Of a stretch of DNA of 64,000 nucleotides, positions 48,254 through 60,332 are shown in pieces. The notes beneath the pieces are model-generated. The model made no database searches, was not told where the DNA came from, and saw nothing but the letters and a program-made list of their open reading frames with translations. Every line of letters starts with the position of its first letter. The first letter of the stretch is position 1. The DNA lies in contig JAJJXM010000043.1 of NCBI GenBank assembly GCA_024516155.1, positions 310,001 through 374,000 of the forward strand, read 5' to 3'. The DNA is from Pyronema omphalodes. Its lineage: Eukaryota > Ascomycota > Pezizomycetes > Pezizales > Pyronemataceae. The position numbers and the translations under genes are program-made.

Positions 48254-50179
48254 ACGCGAGATACGAGATTTGAGATGCGACACGATACCATTTAAAGTTT
48301 GATATGATGTTCATGATACTATAGGTCGAAAAATATATGATTGGAAATTAGATGCGACATGAGGTGCCCCAGGTTGGGAAAGTTTTTTTTATGATGGCTT
48401 TTTCTTTTGATTTAGGAAATGTTATAAGGTAAAATGTATGTACGTACGTAAATAGAATAACGACTCGGTTAACCCTTTTTGATACACGAAATATCACTTT
48501 CCTTATCCATAAACCGGGTACGCCTTGAAAAGAAAAGAAAAATCAATCATATCAGCCCATATCCACCCCATTTCATCCATCCCCATTACCTCATCTCCTT
48601 CCCGACAAACCCCTATTTCACCATCCATCATTAACGACCATCAGCCTATGTACAACCCCAGGAAAAGAAAAAAAAGAAAAACAATCCCCCATCCCCAATC
48701 CCCAACCCAACCACGTCGCGTGACATCACATGAACAATCCTTCTTTCCCAGCATACATACAAGCATATGTAACCCGAACATACCAAGCCCATCCTCGCTT
48801 GCGGCTATCCACCCGGCTACCCGCTCAGCTCTGCACTTTGCATGCAGATCATTAAACCTTAAATACCTGGTGCAACCTTCTTGTCCACAGCCCAGAGTTT
48901 TTAAACCCAACCAGATACATACAATATACATACATAGAACCTGGCCAGACTACATACCAGACCCACCCAGGCTCCAGCCAAGGGGAATTATGTTGCGGCA
49001 AGGGGAATCAGGGAAATCAAGGGGTACTGAAGGAAATGGTTGTCGGGGTAACTATATGGTACCATATGGCACCACCGCTGCCGGAAATTATAGGCACGTG
49101 CTTTTGTTTCGGGGTTCCGGTATTTCGGGATTTTGGGATTTTTGGATTGGGGGTTTTGGTTTTCCGTGGTGAATATGGTACGAGATAATTTCCGTGGCTA
49201 TTCATTACAGTGGGAACAACCTGGAGTACATCGGGTGCTGGGTGTGTATATGAATGTGTGTAGAGAAGATTTGGTACTGATATATATAGTTATTGGGTTA
49301 TTTTTGTTAGTGGTTACCCTTGTAAGATAAAAGATTGATGATCTGGAATGAATAACGCAATTCCTATTCATTTTTGTGATTCCGAGAGATCATGTAAGAA
49401 TGTACGAAGGAGAATGGCTTCTAGGATATCCATGATCAACCGCAGAAGCATTCGGGTGAGGAAAAAGGGGCTTGGGTTGAGTCCAGCCGGGTTTTATTGA
49501 ATAGTTGCTCTTTATAGTTTGTCATTTGCCATTTACCTTTCATCATTTAGCCGTCTTCATCTTTGTGTTCTTTAAGGGTTTATACCTCTATGCAGACAGC
49601 TTCAGACAGTTTCCAGATCTAGGAGCTACCCCCTTCCTCCCAAGGAGCTCACGTGCACACATTACCAATGATCAAGTTATCAGATTGTCAAATCGCCTCG
49701 AAGTCTCGAGCAACAAGCAACAAATATCAAGTAGCAAGCCAGAGACTCTGTTTCCGTCACAATTCCATCCATATTCCACCCATTTTTCACACATTTATAA
49801 CTCTAAAATTTCCGTATCAGACAGCGGCAACAGGGGTCTCATCCGAGAGTCCGAAACAGCCATAAGCAATTTTTTTTATTTTTGTTTTCCCGTGTTGTAT
49901 GCTTACCTTATTTGATGAAGGGATGAAAGAATGAAGGGATGTGGGGGTGTGGGGTTGCACGCGCCTTTTTTTGGATTTCGAAACTTTAATCTGCTCGCCT
50001 TATGGCGTTCATGGTTTGGTCTCCGTGGATCGAATTAGATGAATCTAGACTAGCTTTTGAGGGCCTTTAATCTCCTCATGGCCAGATGTTATGGACAGAT
50101 GGATGGATGGATGGGAAGGACGGGTGTTTTTATGTATGCATGCATGTATTGCACTCTATGATGCTATGTACGGTACCGT

Positions 50180-50240
50180 GACAAAAGTGACCGTCACTGT
50201 TCTGTGCTAAGCGCCGCGCGGGGTGACGGTCACTTTTGTC
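50180..50240. repeat. Perfect 18-bp inverted repeat
   Basis: GACAAAAGTGACCGTCAC at 50180-50197 and its exact reverse complement at 50223-50240, with a 25-nt GC-rich loop. It could be the paired terminal repeats of a collapsed DNA element, or a structured regulatory site. Confidence 0.8.
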
Positions 50241-52439
50241 CAGCACCTCGTATATATACCCAGGGACATTATACATACGGTTATATTTCAGGGTCCGGCT
50301 TTGAGTGCGGGTCCAGAAATAGTAAAATGTGCTTTTATATGTGGTGCGCCATGCATACCATGCACAGAATGGAGAAATTACATAACAAGGATAAAATAAA
50401 GGCTTATTGCGGATAAACGGGAGATGTGAAATTCCGGTCCGTTCGAGGAAGGAAAGAAGATGTATACGAGTACCCTAAACCCTGTGTTAACGATACGACA
50501 GGTTAACATTTTGATGGAAGGACTGTGTGCGTTGTGCTTGAGCGGTCTTGTATGTGGTGCGGTACAAGTCCAAGCCTAAGGTAACTCTGACGCGGACTAG
50601 TTTCGCTGGGGTTGGAACTTTGGGTTTTGCGTTAAAGTCGTATGTATGTACATACTTCCATGATGCTTCTGTCACCAAGCCAAGCGAAACCAGATGGTAC
50701 ATAGCACTGATACCAAGCGAAACTGACGACGTCAAGACTTTTTGATGGTACTTGCTTGCTTGTTGTCACTGCATGAAACGGTGCGACTATGTACTTAGCT
50801 GCTGTTGCTGTTGCTGTGCTGTAAGTTCCATGTTCCATTCTGGTCCGAGCGGCGGCGAGTCGCGACAGCAGGTATGGTATGGTAGCGTTTTGTGATGGAT
50901 GGTCTTTGACCTTAAGTTCCTTAACAGTCAGTCCGCCAATAGCCCGCCCGCCAAAAAGGCCGCCCTAAGCGTCGCCGACGGCGAAAAGCGGCCAATACAC
51001 CCAGTACATACAGGCATTTAGGGTAACTGGACCAAATCGAGTGAGGATAGATGATAGATGATACTGTATTCGGTGAACCAGCCCGATGGAATATAGATTT
51101 TGAACCAATGCAACCTACAAAGGCATCATTCCGATGTTGCCCGAACCTAATTGTATGTAGTCTAAGAGAGCCTTAGGGAAATATATTTCAATCCGGTTCA
51201 GTGGCGAATTAAACCCTAGGCCCCTTCCCCCCCGCCTCAACAAATGTGCCGTGGGTACATACAAGAAACCCCAATACCGGTGAAATTAGCCGGTGAGATA
51301 TGGCTGGTCTTGCCCTATTGCCTTACCCGCGGTCGCATGGATGCTCTGATGATGACGTGAGGTTCAAAGTTCTCGCCGTAGGGTTGCTGTAGGGTCGTTG
51401 TTATTTCTACGTAGGTGGTCGTAAAATTCGCCGGAAATGGAACGGTGAGATCGCGATCAGCAAGATCGTCATTGTAACCCACATTTTGCTGCAAGATGCG
51501 GGTTTCACAAACGGGGCGTCTGCGGGGTTTGGAGATTAGTAATCGGAGGGTCGTGTGAGTGGATACTTTTTGATTTTTTTCAAATTTGATGATCGTATGT
51601 ATGGTTGTACATATGAGGGCTCGTTGTGTAGATGGGTTGTCTTGTCTGTCTGTCTGTACATCAAATTTGATAGCCGTTCAACCTGCGTTAGCTAGGAATC
51701 AAAAACGAGACTAGGATATGATATGAGGCTCACCTCTTCGCTTGTGGCGTTCCATACAGCTACTAGCATGTACGTATTTGCAAGATTCTAGGGCTGTTGA
51801 AGGCTTGAAGCTGTGATGATCTGAAAGTAAATTCGAGGCTAACGTATGTAGAAGGCTTCAATTGTCGGTGAGAAGACACGAAGACACGATCACATCCCAC
51901 TTAGCTCGAATACCCCGGATTAGTCAATCTGCAAGGTATCACGACGTCTCACGTGCCATAAATTTGTGGAAATGTCATCCGAAAACATCGAAAAGTGGCC
52001 ATGGAGAATTTTTTCATCCTGAGCCGAAGTGTATTGGCTCGAACACTAGAAAAGCTTATTTCAATTAGTTAACAAATAGTTACAGTAACTGCATCATCTT
52101 CCAGGACTCATGTGACTCACAAAAGTCTATTCAAATGTAACTTCTCCTGCATCAGCTGTTACCAAAATCGAATAGAGATCTCCAAAACAGATGCAGATGC
52201 ATATCATAGACGGAAGAAAAGTCATCTCGCAGGACCTTACTCCGAAATCTGGACCTTGAAATCTAGAACTTAATATGCAGCTTCCTTCATGATAGACAAA
52301 GAAGATGGTTATGATCATCCCGACATGACAGCTGGGTACGTAGACCTATTATCACGTTATCATACCCCGCGACGAAAAATTCTGTCAAGACCTATCAAAA
52401 GTTACAAAGCTGTCATCGAGGCTTTAAAAATGTTGATTC

Positions 52440-53600
52440 CCATATTTCTGGTATCGAAAGTGCTCGCGTGACTTGGTTACCAACCCAACCTTCCCTCAAC
52501 ATAGGCGATCCTTTTGAAAATACCTATCAAGAGCCATGTAACTATCTTGAAAAAAGAAGGCCGTCATATCTTAAACCTAGAGTCCTAGATAATATTATCA
52601 GTTCTTTATTTCCAAAGATCCAGTCTCTTCAATTTAATGCTGCTCGCGTGACAACTCAGCCCTACCCCCACGTACTACATACCCATGACATCTCCAGATC
52701 AATCCCCCAGCCTACCACAAACTTGATGCTGCTGTGTTGGATTGAACCATAATCCGGGGTACCGTTAATACCGTTATCTTCCAGCGAGTTGTACATACGT
52801 TGTCAAAAACCAGAAATCAGTACAGCCCAAGCTAGCTGTTGAACGGTGTAGCTGAGAGAGAAAAAGTGGAGGTGGAGAATCAGAATGAGTTGATGGATAA
52901 AAATCTAAGAATGCTACGAGAGTAAGTAAAAATAAGCTATGTATGCATGTTATGCATGCCACATCCATCTCTACTTCAGGTGACATGGCTTTCCAGATTC
53001 CAAGCACCTTTCAACTCTAGCTACTTACCTACCTAGCTGGGAATTCTGTTACCACCGCAACTTTCAAACATCGTGGGTAATCCCTTTGAAGGTATCTATC
53101 AACAGCCGTGTACCTATCTTCAAAGGAAAAAAAACAAGGCTATCATATCTTTATCCCAGAGTCCTAAAATTTTTTAGTTCTAAAGATCGGTCGGTTCAAA
53201 GGTACTCGCGTGACAACTCAGCCCTACACTATTCCCACGTCATACATACCCATGATATCTCCAGACCCCAACCTCAAACTTTCAAAAAAAAAAACCTGGC
53301 GCCGCATTAGATTAGATCACAATTCGGGGTCCTACTCCTTTCAACAAAAGTGTCGATTATCGATACCCAGCAAAGCAGCAGCAACCACAGCTCAAGAAGG
53401 AACTCGCGTGACTTACAACAATTATTCAGCCCTACACTAACCCATACCCACGATATCTCCAGATCCAAACCCCCAACTTTCCGTATGTAGCCTTGTTGAA
53501 ATCCCGGTGCTGAATTTGATTGGATCATGAACCGGGGTGCTGTTTCCCTCAACGGCAGTGTAGGTCATCGATGACCTATAACCATGAGAGAAGCCGCAAA
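52440..53600. repeat. Diverged noncoding tandem repeat, about three copies
   Basis: A shared order of blocks recurs. First, a CTCGCGTGAC(AACTCAGCCCTAC) block occurs at about 52648, 53203 and 53402. Next come CATACCCATGA(C/T)ATCTCC or CCCACGATATCTCCAGAT, then a CCC(A)-rich run, then GATT(G/A)GATCA/GATTGAACCATAA followed by CGGGGT. Copies A and B also share the upstream part (CCTTTGAA..TATCTATCAA..GCCGTGTA.CTATCTT). No frame is shared between copies. Confidence 0.65.
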
Positions 53601-56240
53601 TCGCAAGCTGGGCTCTACTAGCTCGCCTCAAATCTACATACATAACCGTTACCCCAGGTGCCCGGGTCCACAACTTTCACGGAAAATAAATCACGTGGCA
53701 TTGTAATCATGGCATGGGAAACCTACCAGGTACTAGGCTACAAACGGCGCACGGATTATATGGGCTTTTTTTGGGACGGGGATACATACATAGGATGGAT
53801 CATAGACTTGATGTCATGGATTTTGTTGTTCGGTGGGTAAATTACATATGTCTGGCTACACGGCTGTTGCTGTACATATATTGCATAATACTTCCCGTTT
53901 ATTTGGCAATACTTCCCGTTTATTTGGGATAAATACATAGTGTCAGGCCATATGTTAAATGGCCAATGACAAAAATGAAAAATAATAAACGGACAAAGGG
54001 CAGTGGGGAATGGGGAATGGAAAAGGAGAATGGCAAAATCGAAATATCGCTTTCCGGGAACAGAACTCGTTTACGTATGTATGACATATATGCCACCGAG
54101 ATGTATGGCGGGCAGGTGTAGGAGGTGGGGGGGGGGGGGGGGCTACAGCAGCACATTGATAATTCATCACATACACGAGCACACGAATACCTCGAAAAAA
54201 AAACCCCCCTGGAGCACGTGTTTTCAAAGCGGAAATAATGATCTGTAAAGCCTCAAACATAACAACGCTGCGCTTCTTTTTTTTTTTGGACATACATACA
54301 TATTTCAACCGAACTACTTCCGACCAGCCATAATAATCCGGAAATGCATATCGGATCAGAATCAGAATCAGGATAAAGTGAATCGTTATTAGTTATTGGT
54401 TATTGGTCGTTAGTCATTACCTATCTATCGCAATAAGTAAAGTCGTACATATAACCATTAAAAATAAAAATCAATTCCACCAAACCTCTAATTCTCATGC
54501 CGTGAACTATATACATATGTCGACAATAGACATCACACCTCCAGTAGTACCGTACCTACATCACATCATAACATCAGTTCCTCATCCCAAACTACCCCAC
54601 CGCAGCACCGCGGCACCGCCGAATTCAAACCCAATAACCCGCAGCCCATCATCATCAACAACCCAAGAAATGAAAGAAAAGCCACATCTAACAGATTCTA
54701 GCCCATCGAGTCGCCACCACAAATCCCTTATACGGACCATCACAATCCGTATCCGCAATCCGTAATTTTTCTTTTTTTTTCTTTCAAACCAAACTATTTC
54801 CCCATTTCCCTATCCTATTCCATCCCGCCCCCGCCCCCGCCCCCGCACACTACAAATCGCACACCGCATATCGCATACAAACCCGATCTTCTGGTTCACC
54901 GTTCCATCCATCGTATTAACGGTTCAAAGTTCAAAGTTCAAATAACCTAGATTCAACCGTTTAAGCGTTATATGGGGCTTCTCGCAGGCCGCTGAAGCCT
55001 GGGGTACATAATTATACTAGTACTGTATTGTGCTAGTTTTGAACCCTGCTTTTGGTCTAGAATCTAGATTGTGGCGGCTGGTAGTGGTAGTACTGGAGAC
55101 TGTAAATTCTGGAGATAGGGACAGAGACGGAGACTGTAGTGTAACCGTTTTTTTTAGGATGCGGGTTTTTGGGGTTTTTGAGGATTGGGGGATTTTTGCG
55201 GGATACGGGTTACACGGGTTACATGGTGTTATAATGGCCTATCATCTATGTACTTACGCTGCGTCCGCGACGTTGATGGATTATGGATTATGGACTATGG
55301 GTCATGGTGCTATGATACGGTTTATGGAGTGTGTATAGTACAGTACAGTATACATACCCGGGCGACACGGGATATACGGGCTCCAGTCCCCCCAGTCCTC
55401 TCAGTCCTTCCAGTCCTCCCAGTCCGGGGAATCCGGGGAATCCGGGGAATGGGGGAGGATTAGAAGTTAGCACAGTTAAAAGTTAGTAACTGAAGCTATG
55501 TATGAAGCCCCCTCTCAGATACTACAGTCGGAGTCGTATGTAGACAACTGGGCCCTGAATCCTGGCTGCTGAAAGTTCTTCCTGGTTCAGAATAGCACAG
55601 TAGCAGAGTAGCAGAGTGGAGTGGATATCTGTCGCCAAGGGTGGCGAAGTTTGGTAATGCGGGGAAATATAGTGGCTTGGAGGCTTGAAGTCTGGAGTTG
55701 TGCTATGGTGTATTATGGTGGGCTATGGTGGTACGATATAGGCTATATATGGATGGATATATAGAGAGATATCGATTTGTGGGTTAGGATATGGGATATG
55801 GGATATGGGTTGGGAATTGGGTATGGAGTTTTGTTGATTGTTGATTGTTGATTGTTGAGATTTCGGGACTAGGTACATATGTAGTCAAGTCGAGAAGACG
55901 GTCGGAGTTGGGGATATGGATATGGATATGGATATGGCTATGAATTTTCTCTATGATTTGACGAGTTCAGAGGTAGAATTTGTAGACTGTAGTATATGTA
56001 TAAGTCTTGAGATGCTACTTGTATGTATCACCGAGTTACCAAGTCACCGACTGCATGAAACATATGCATGAAACCTATCCATATCCATATCCATATCCCA
56101 GATCCAGATACTGAATTCTAGAATACATAACGTGATCACCATACCTCTATGTATCTTCAAGTTTCAATGCCAGATTGACAAGCATGTACTTAGAGTACGG
56201 ATCTTGTCATTGGTGTATGTATAGTATCTTCTATATAGAT

Positions 56241-56410
56241 GTTTCTTTTGTTTTCATTGTTTCTATTGTTTCTATTGTTTCTTTTGTTTCTATTGTTTCT
56301 ATTGTTTCTATTGTTTCTATTGTTTCTATTGTTTCTATTGTTTCTATTGTTTCTATTGTTTCTATTGTTTCTATTGTTTCTTTTGTTTCTATTGTTTCTA
56401 TTGTTTCTGT
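56241..56410. repeat. 9-bp minisatellite (GTTTCTATT)n
   Basis: About 18 near-perfect units of GTTTCTATT with a few T variants (GTTTCTTTT). It keeps frames open on both strands (repeated V-S-I or N-N-R), which are not genes. Confidence 0.95.
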
Positions 56411-57532
56411 TATTCCCGTTGTTCGGTTCTAGGTGTACAGGTGTACATAGCACGACTTCACGTTGTCACGTTGTCGCGACGTCGCGACTTTTCATGCATC
56501 CTTCATGCATGCTGCTGGTGAAACCGTGAAACCGTGAAAAGGCTGATGCCCATGAATTTTCGCTTTTTTTGACAGACATTCAACCAACCAAACAGACCCT
56601 TCCTTATTCCGACATTCAAAACCCATTCTTTCACCATCCGCCTCCTACCATTCGCGAACCGACAAGCTGTCGTGCCGTGTATATCCCCAAGCAGCATAGC
56701 GTTGATTCTAAATCTAGAACCTTACTATACTGGGCTTAGTAAGTTTTATTTCCGTGCTTAAGACGAGCTAGGACAGTTGTGGCATGGATAACCTTGTTGA
56801 GATACCCTGGTTGGTTCATGGTCGTCCGTCCATTGCTGAGTGTGCATGGTGACCATACTGTCGACTTGTAGATGTAGAAGCACTGAGTACATGGGCGGTA
56901 TGATGATGGGATTTAGATTAGGGTTTTGGGTTGTTTATTTTTTTTTTCTTTGGAGATTCTGGATATTCTGGAGATTCTGGGGATTCTACAGACTTGGGAT
57001 TGTTGGGATAAGGAATATCAATTTAGCGTGCATTACGTTGTTATGGTTTTATTTTGCATGAAGCGGAAGAAAATAAAATAAAATAATAAGTAAGGCCTAA
57101 TAAAAAACGTGAATATTTGTCGCCCTGAATCGCCTTGCGACGCTTTACGCTTTGCTTGTGGAGATATCTGGACATCTGCCATGTTTTTGTGTTACCACGG
57201 CTAACTTTGTTCATGACTCCATGCTAACTGGTGAGGTTCGAGAGATTTCTTGATCGGCTAACTTTGTCAATTTTGATATGACGGTGGTTATGCTTATGGT
57301 TATGCTTTCTTAACTTGCGTTGTGCATTGGAACACGGCCATTGATGGCGCGCCTACACCCTCCTGGAGCACGCGATGATGGTCGGGAATGAGTTTGTGTC
57401 AGCTTGGATAATATAGCCTGATGGTAAGTGGATATGTTTCGATGGTTGCCGCGCTGGGCTACATAAATTGCGGGTTACATACGGGGTGGATTGATACGTC
57501 CGGGCAGCGGGTTCTTTTTTGGGTGGGGAGGT

Positions 57533-57552
57533 GGGGGGGGGGGGGGGGGGGG
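57533..57552. repeat. Run of 20 G
   Basis: Uninterrupted G homopolymer. Its length in the assembly may be uncertain. Similar runs lie at about 54127-54142 and 62151-62172. Confidence 0.9.
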
Positions 57553-59094
57553 TGCTTAGATTCTTTTATTCGAGCCAGAGATACTGTTCCTGACTATGAA
57601 GGTTACATTCAAGGTTTTTTTTTGTTCTCATGACTATTGAATTCAAGAAAGCAAAAAAAAAGTCAATTCCGTCAATATTACTGTGATTCTTGCTTCATCC
57701 AATTACCTGGCATCGGAGAGCTTCGGAGGCAATGCACGGTACAACGGGAATGAAATTTACCTTACGCCTTGATCTGCATGCCACCTTCTTCCTGGCCTGA
57801 GCGTACGCAACGCCACACTTGATGCGGTCCTGTTAGACGCTACGCTGTCGCTGTCAGGTCGACGTTTGTAGAGCACCAACTCTAGATGCGACTACCGTAC
57901 TAATTTTCTGAGGGGGGGGCGCGCGGATGCTTGTTGGTGATGCCTCGCGGTGCTGCAAGGCAGGCCGGCTGCCAGAAAAAAAAAAGTATCTACCGCTGCA
58001 GCACAGATTTGTACACAACACAACGAAATGGGTAGAAATTGGCTTCTGAAAACAGAGTTTATATGGGTAAATGGTCAAATTTATCGAAATAAGGTTGTGT
58101 TTAGGAGGTTACGTTACACTGGGTGGTTAATTTCACGTTGCGGCTCATGATGATGATGATGATGCTGCTGGGTTGTGTGCGTGCGTGTGTGTGTTTGGAT
58201 TTGAGTTTCGGGTTTCTAATGACTCCAATCATGATCAAGTTTGAACAACGTCTTCAGTGTATACCTAACTTTCTACATCAAACACAACAGTCATACACAC
58301 CACTGACGTCCTGATGAAGATAATAATAATAAAGACGTTTCTAGAATATTGGTTGGGTTTAAAAAGAAATCCAAAGAATCTGTTAATATGTCCTGTCCAG
58401 CCGATTCGCTTCTTTGTGATTCGCGATAACAACAAGTCCGGGGTCACGCCTTGCCCACAAATCTCCACCCCCCCAGCGAGTTTTTACCCACATCATATTG
58501 ACAGATGATGTAATCCTGCTGTACTGCACTGTTATGTGTTAATCTCATTCAAGGCTTCATTTTGTCCAAAAAACTTGTTCAATAATATGCTTCTTCACTC
58601 ATCCTCGGGGCATATTCAACAACACACATGCTACATACAACTACATTCATAACTCGGGTACAACATTACATTATTGCTGCTGGTGGCGCTGCGTCAGCGA
58701 GGAGCTGCTGGTCCCCAGAAAATGGGCTACCGTTAGATGCTGCTCCAAACTAGCAGAAAGTATGTACCACCATAGACAAACTAACGGGAAAAGGCGCTAT
58801 CGTTTAGAGAACCCATGGTGCATCCGCCAACCAACTGGGTTCGCTCTAACGAGGAGGCAATCATTTACCTGTACCCGTCCGCCTCTTCTTCTGCCTTCTT
58901 CCTCTCCTTGCCGTCTTCTACCTATGCGAACAACCAACCTACAACTCCGTCACCACACTGCTCACTCCGCGGCCCGCGGTCGGTGATTCACGAAGCACCA
59001 CAATACAGGAAACTACGCCATCCGAAGCCCGAGTTATTCTTCCATTCTCCGAGCAGCAGGCGAGCTCGCGGCCAAACTGTGGGAGGAAGCTCGT

Positions 59095-59103
59095 GCTATA
59101 TAA
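59095..59103 (+). promoter_or_regulatory. TATA box of the Siw14-like phosphatase gene
   Basis: CTATATAAC about 255 nt upstream of the ATG at 59357. The sequence between is C/T- and A/C-rich, like a transcribed fungal leader. Confidence 0.5.
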
Positions 59104-59356
59104 CCCTCAAAGAACCCCCGTATTCAGCACTTCACACCTTTTGCCCCGCTATAATAAAAAGGACAAACACACATCCGAGCCGTCGTGGCAGCGCGCGAAA
59201 TCGGATTTCGCGGATTGCCTTGCAATCTCAGCCCCTCCTCTCATCCAGTTTCCAATTCGAATACCAGTTACTCCACCTCTGCCATCGTGCAACTCGAAAC
59301 GAACTTTACGAACACCTCACCTATCATTTCAAAAATTGAGGATACACTTGTTCAAA

Positions 59357-60332
59357 ATGTCTCGACTTCCTAATATACACACACCTCGCACAGCTTCCAC
59401 TGGAAGCCAATCACTCATTCAGCCGCCTTCCAATAAGCAACTCAATGAGTTGAATGCTAAACCTGTAATGACAATTCCATTCCCACCCCCGAAAAGAGTA
59501 AATACTGAAACAATATACAGAAAGAAGAAGAACTCACGTTGAGCACTTGCATCATGGATGGTATTCAGCTTCCCGACAACTTCGGTATCGTGAATGGCTG
59601 TGGCCGGGTTTTTCGGAGCGCTTTCCCAAAGCCCGAAAACTTTGAGGCTTTGAAGAGATTGGGCTTGAAGACCATCTTGTTAGTTGGGCAACATTCTGCT
59701 CAATCCCAAGTAATATTGCTAATATTACTTCCAGAACCCTAGTTTCGGATCCTTACCCTGAGGAAAACCAAAAATTCCTGCAGGATAACGGGATTACCCA
59801 CGTCCAAATTGGCATGCCGGGTAATAAGGAAACTCAGGTTACACCTGTTTCGGATGAATTAATTTCCGAAGCTTTGGATGTCATTTTGGATACTCAAAAT
59901 CATCCAATTCTTATCCACTGCAACAAGGGCAAGGTACGAGAGATAAACACCAACTTTACTAATTTCATCCCGTCATAATTGTAAAAATTGCCTATCTGAC
60001 TTTCTTTTTAGCACCGCACAGGTACTGTCGTCGGATGCCTCCGAAAAATCTTTGGCTGGTCTGTTCCCGACTCTGTCGAAGAGTACCGCCACTACGCCGG
60101 CGTTAAAGTCCGCCCGCATGATATAATGAAAATCAGATCTTTTAGCGGCAAGCCTTTTTATGAGTTTTCACTACCACTTCAGTATACTCATAAAAATTGG
60201 TACTCAGACCCACTACCTTTGGCGGAGGAGATTCTTAATGAGGACGAAGAACAAATCAACCGCCACATTTGGACCCACGCAAATTCTTGGACTCCTACAT
60301 CTCCGGGCCCGGCAACAGTCAAGGCCAAATAA
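59357..60332 (+). CDS. Siw14/Oca-type (PFA-DSP) phosphatase (261 aa)
   Basis: Four exons: 59357-59464, 59521-59678, 59735-59933 and 60012-60332 (introns of 56, 56 and 78 nt), all in phase. The spliced frame reads [20 protein letters not shown], then [42 protein letters not shown], and across the last junction [20 protein letters not shown]. The latter is the C-x5-R catalytic loop (Cys nucleophile, Arg) of the plant-and-fungi atypical dual-specificity phosphatases. Yeast Siw14 of this family cleaves inositol pyrophosphates, and the same activity is likely here but not provable from sequence. The C-terminus after about residue 200 ([19 protein letters not shown]) is longer than in yeast Siw14. 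Isolated among long intergenic stretches. Confidence 0.88.

Larger units (their letters stand above)
48254..59094. other. Very long microsatellite-rich intergenic region
   Basis: Almost 11 kb in which I support no protein gene. It contains a perfect ATATGGTACCATAT palindrome (49051-49064), an 18-bp inverted repeat (50180-50240), a diverged noncoding tandem repeat (about 52440-53600), G runs near 54127 and 57533, GATTGTT repeats (55830-55858), GGATAT repeats (55915-55935) with inverted ATATCC repeats (56076-56099), and a 9-bp minisatellite (56241-56410). Frames here are driven by simple repeats. A regulatory or lncRNA-bearing interval, or decayed repeats, are both possible. Confidence 0.5.

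Noticed and set aside
48525..49172. 215-codon plus-strand frame downstream of RTT106
   Set aside because: Rich in P, S, H and I with no domain. It contains microsatellite-like sequence and a palindrome, and no promoter or splice evidence.
56175..56453. Frames on both strands across the 9-bp repeat
   Set aside because: Created entirely by the minisatellite.
58815..59339. 174-codon frame before the phosphatase gene
   Set aside because: It crosses the TATA box and leader of the phosphatase gene and has leader-like composition without a domain.
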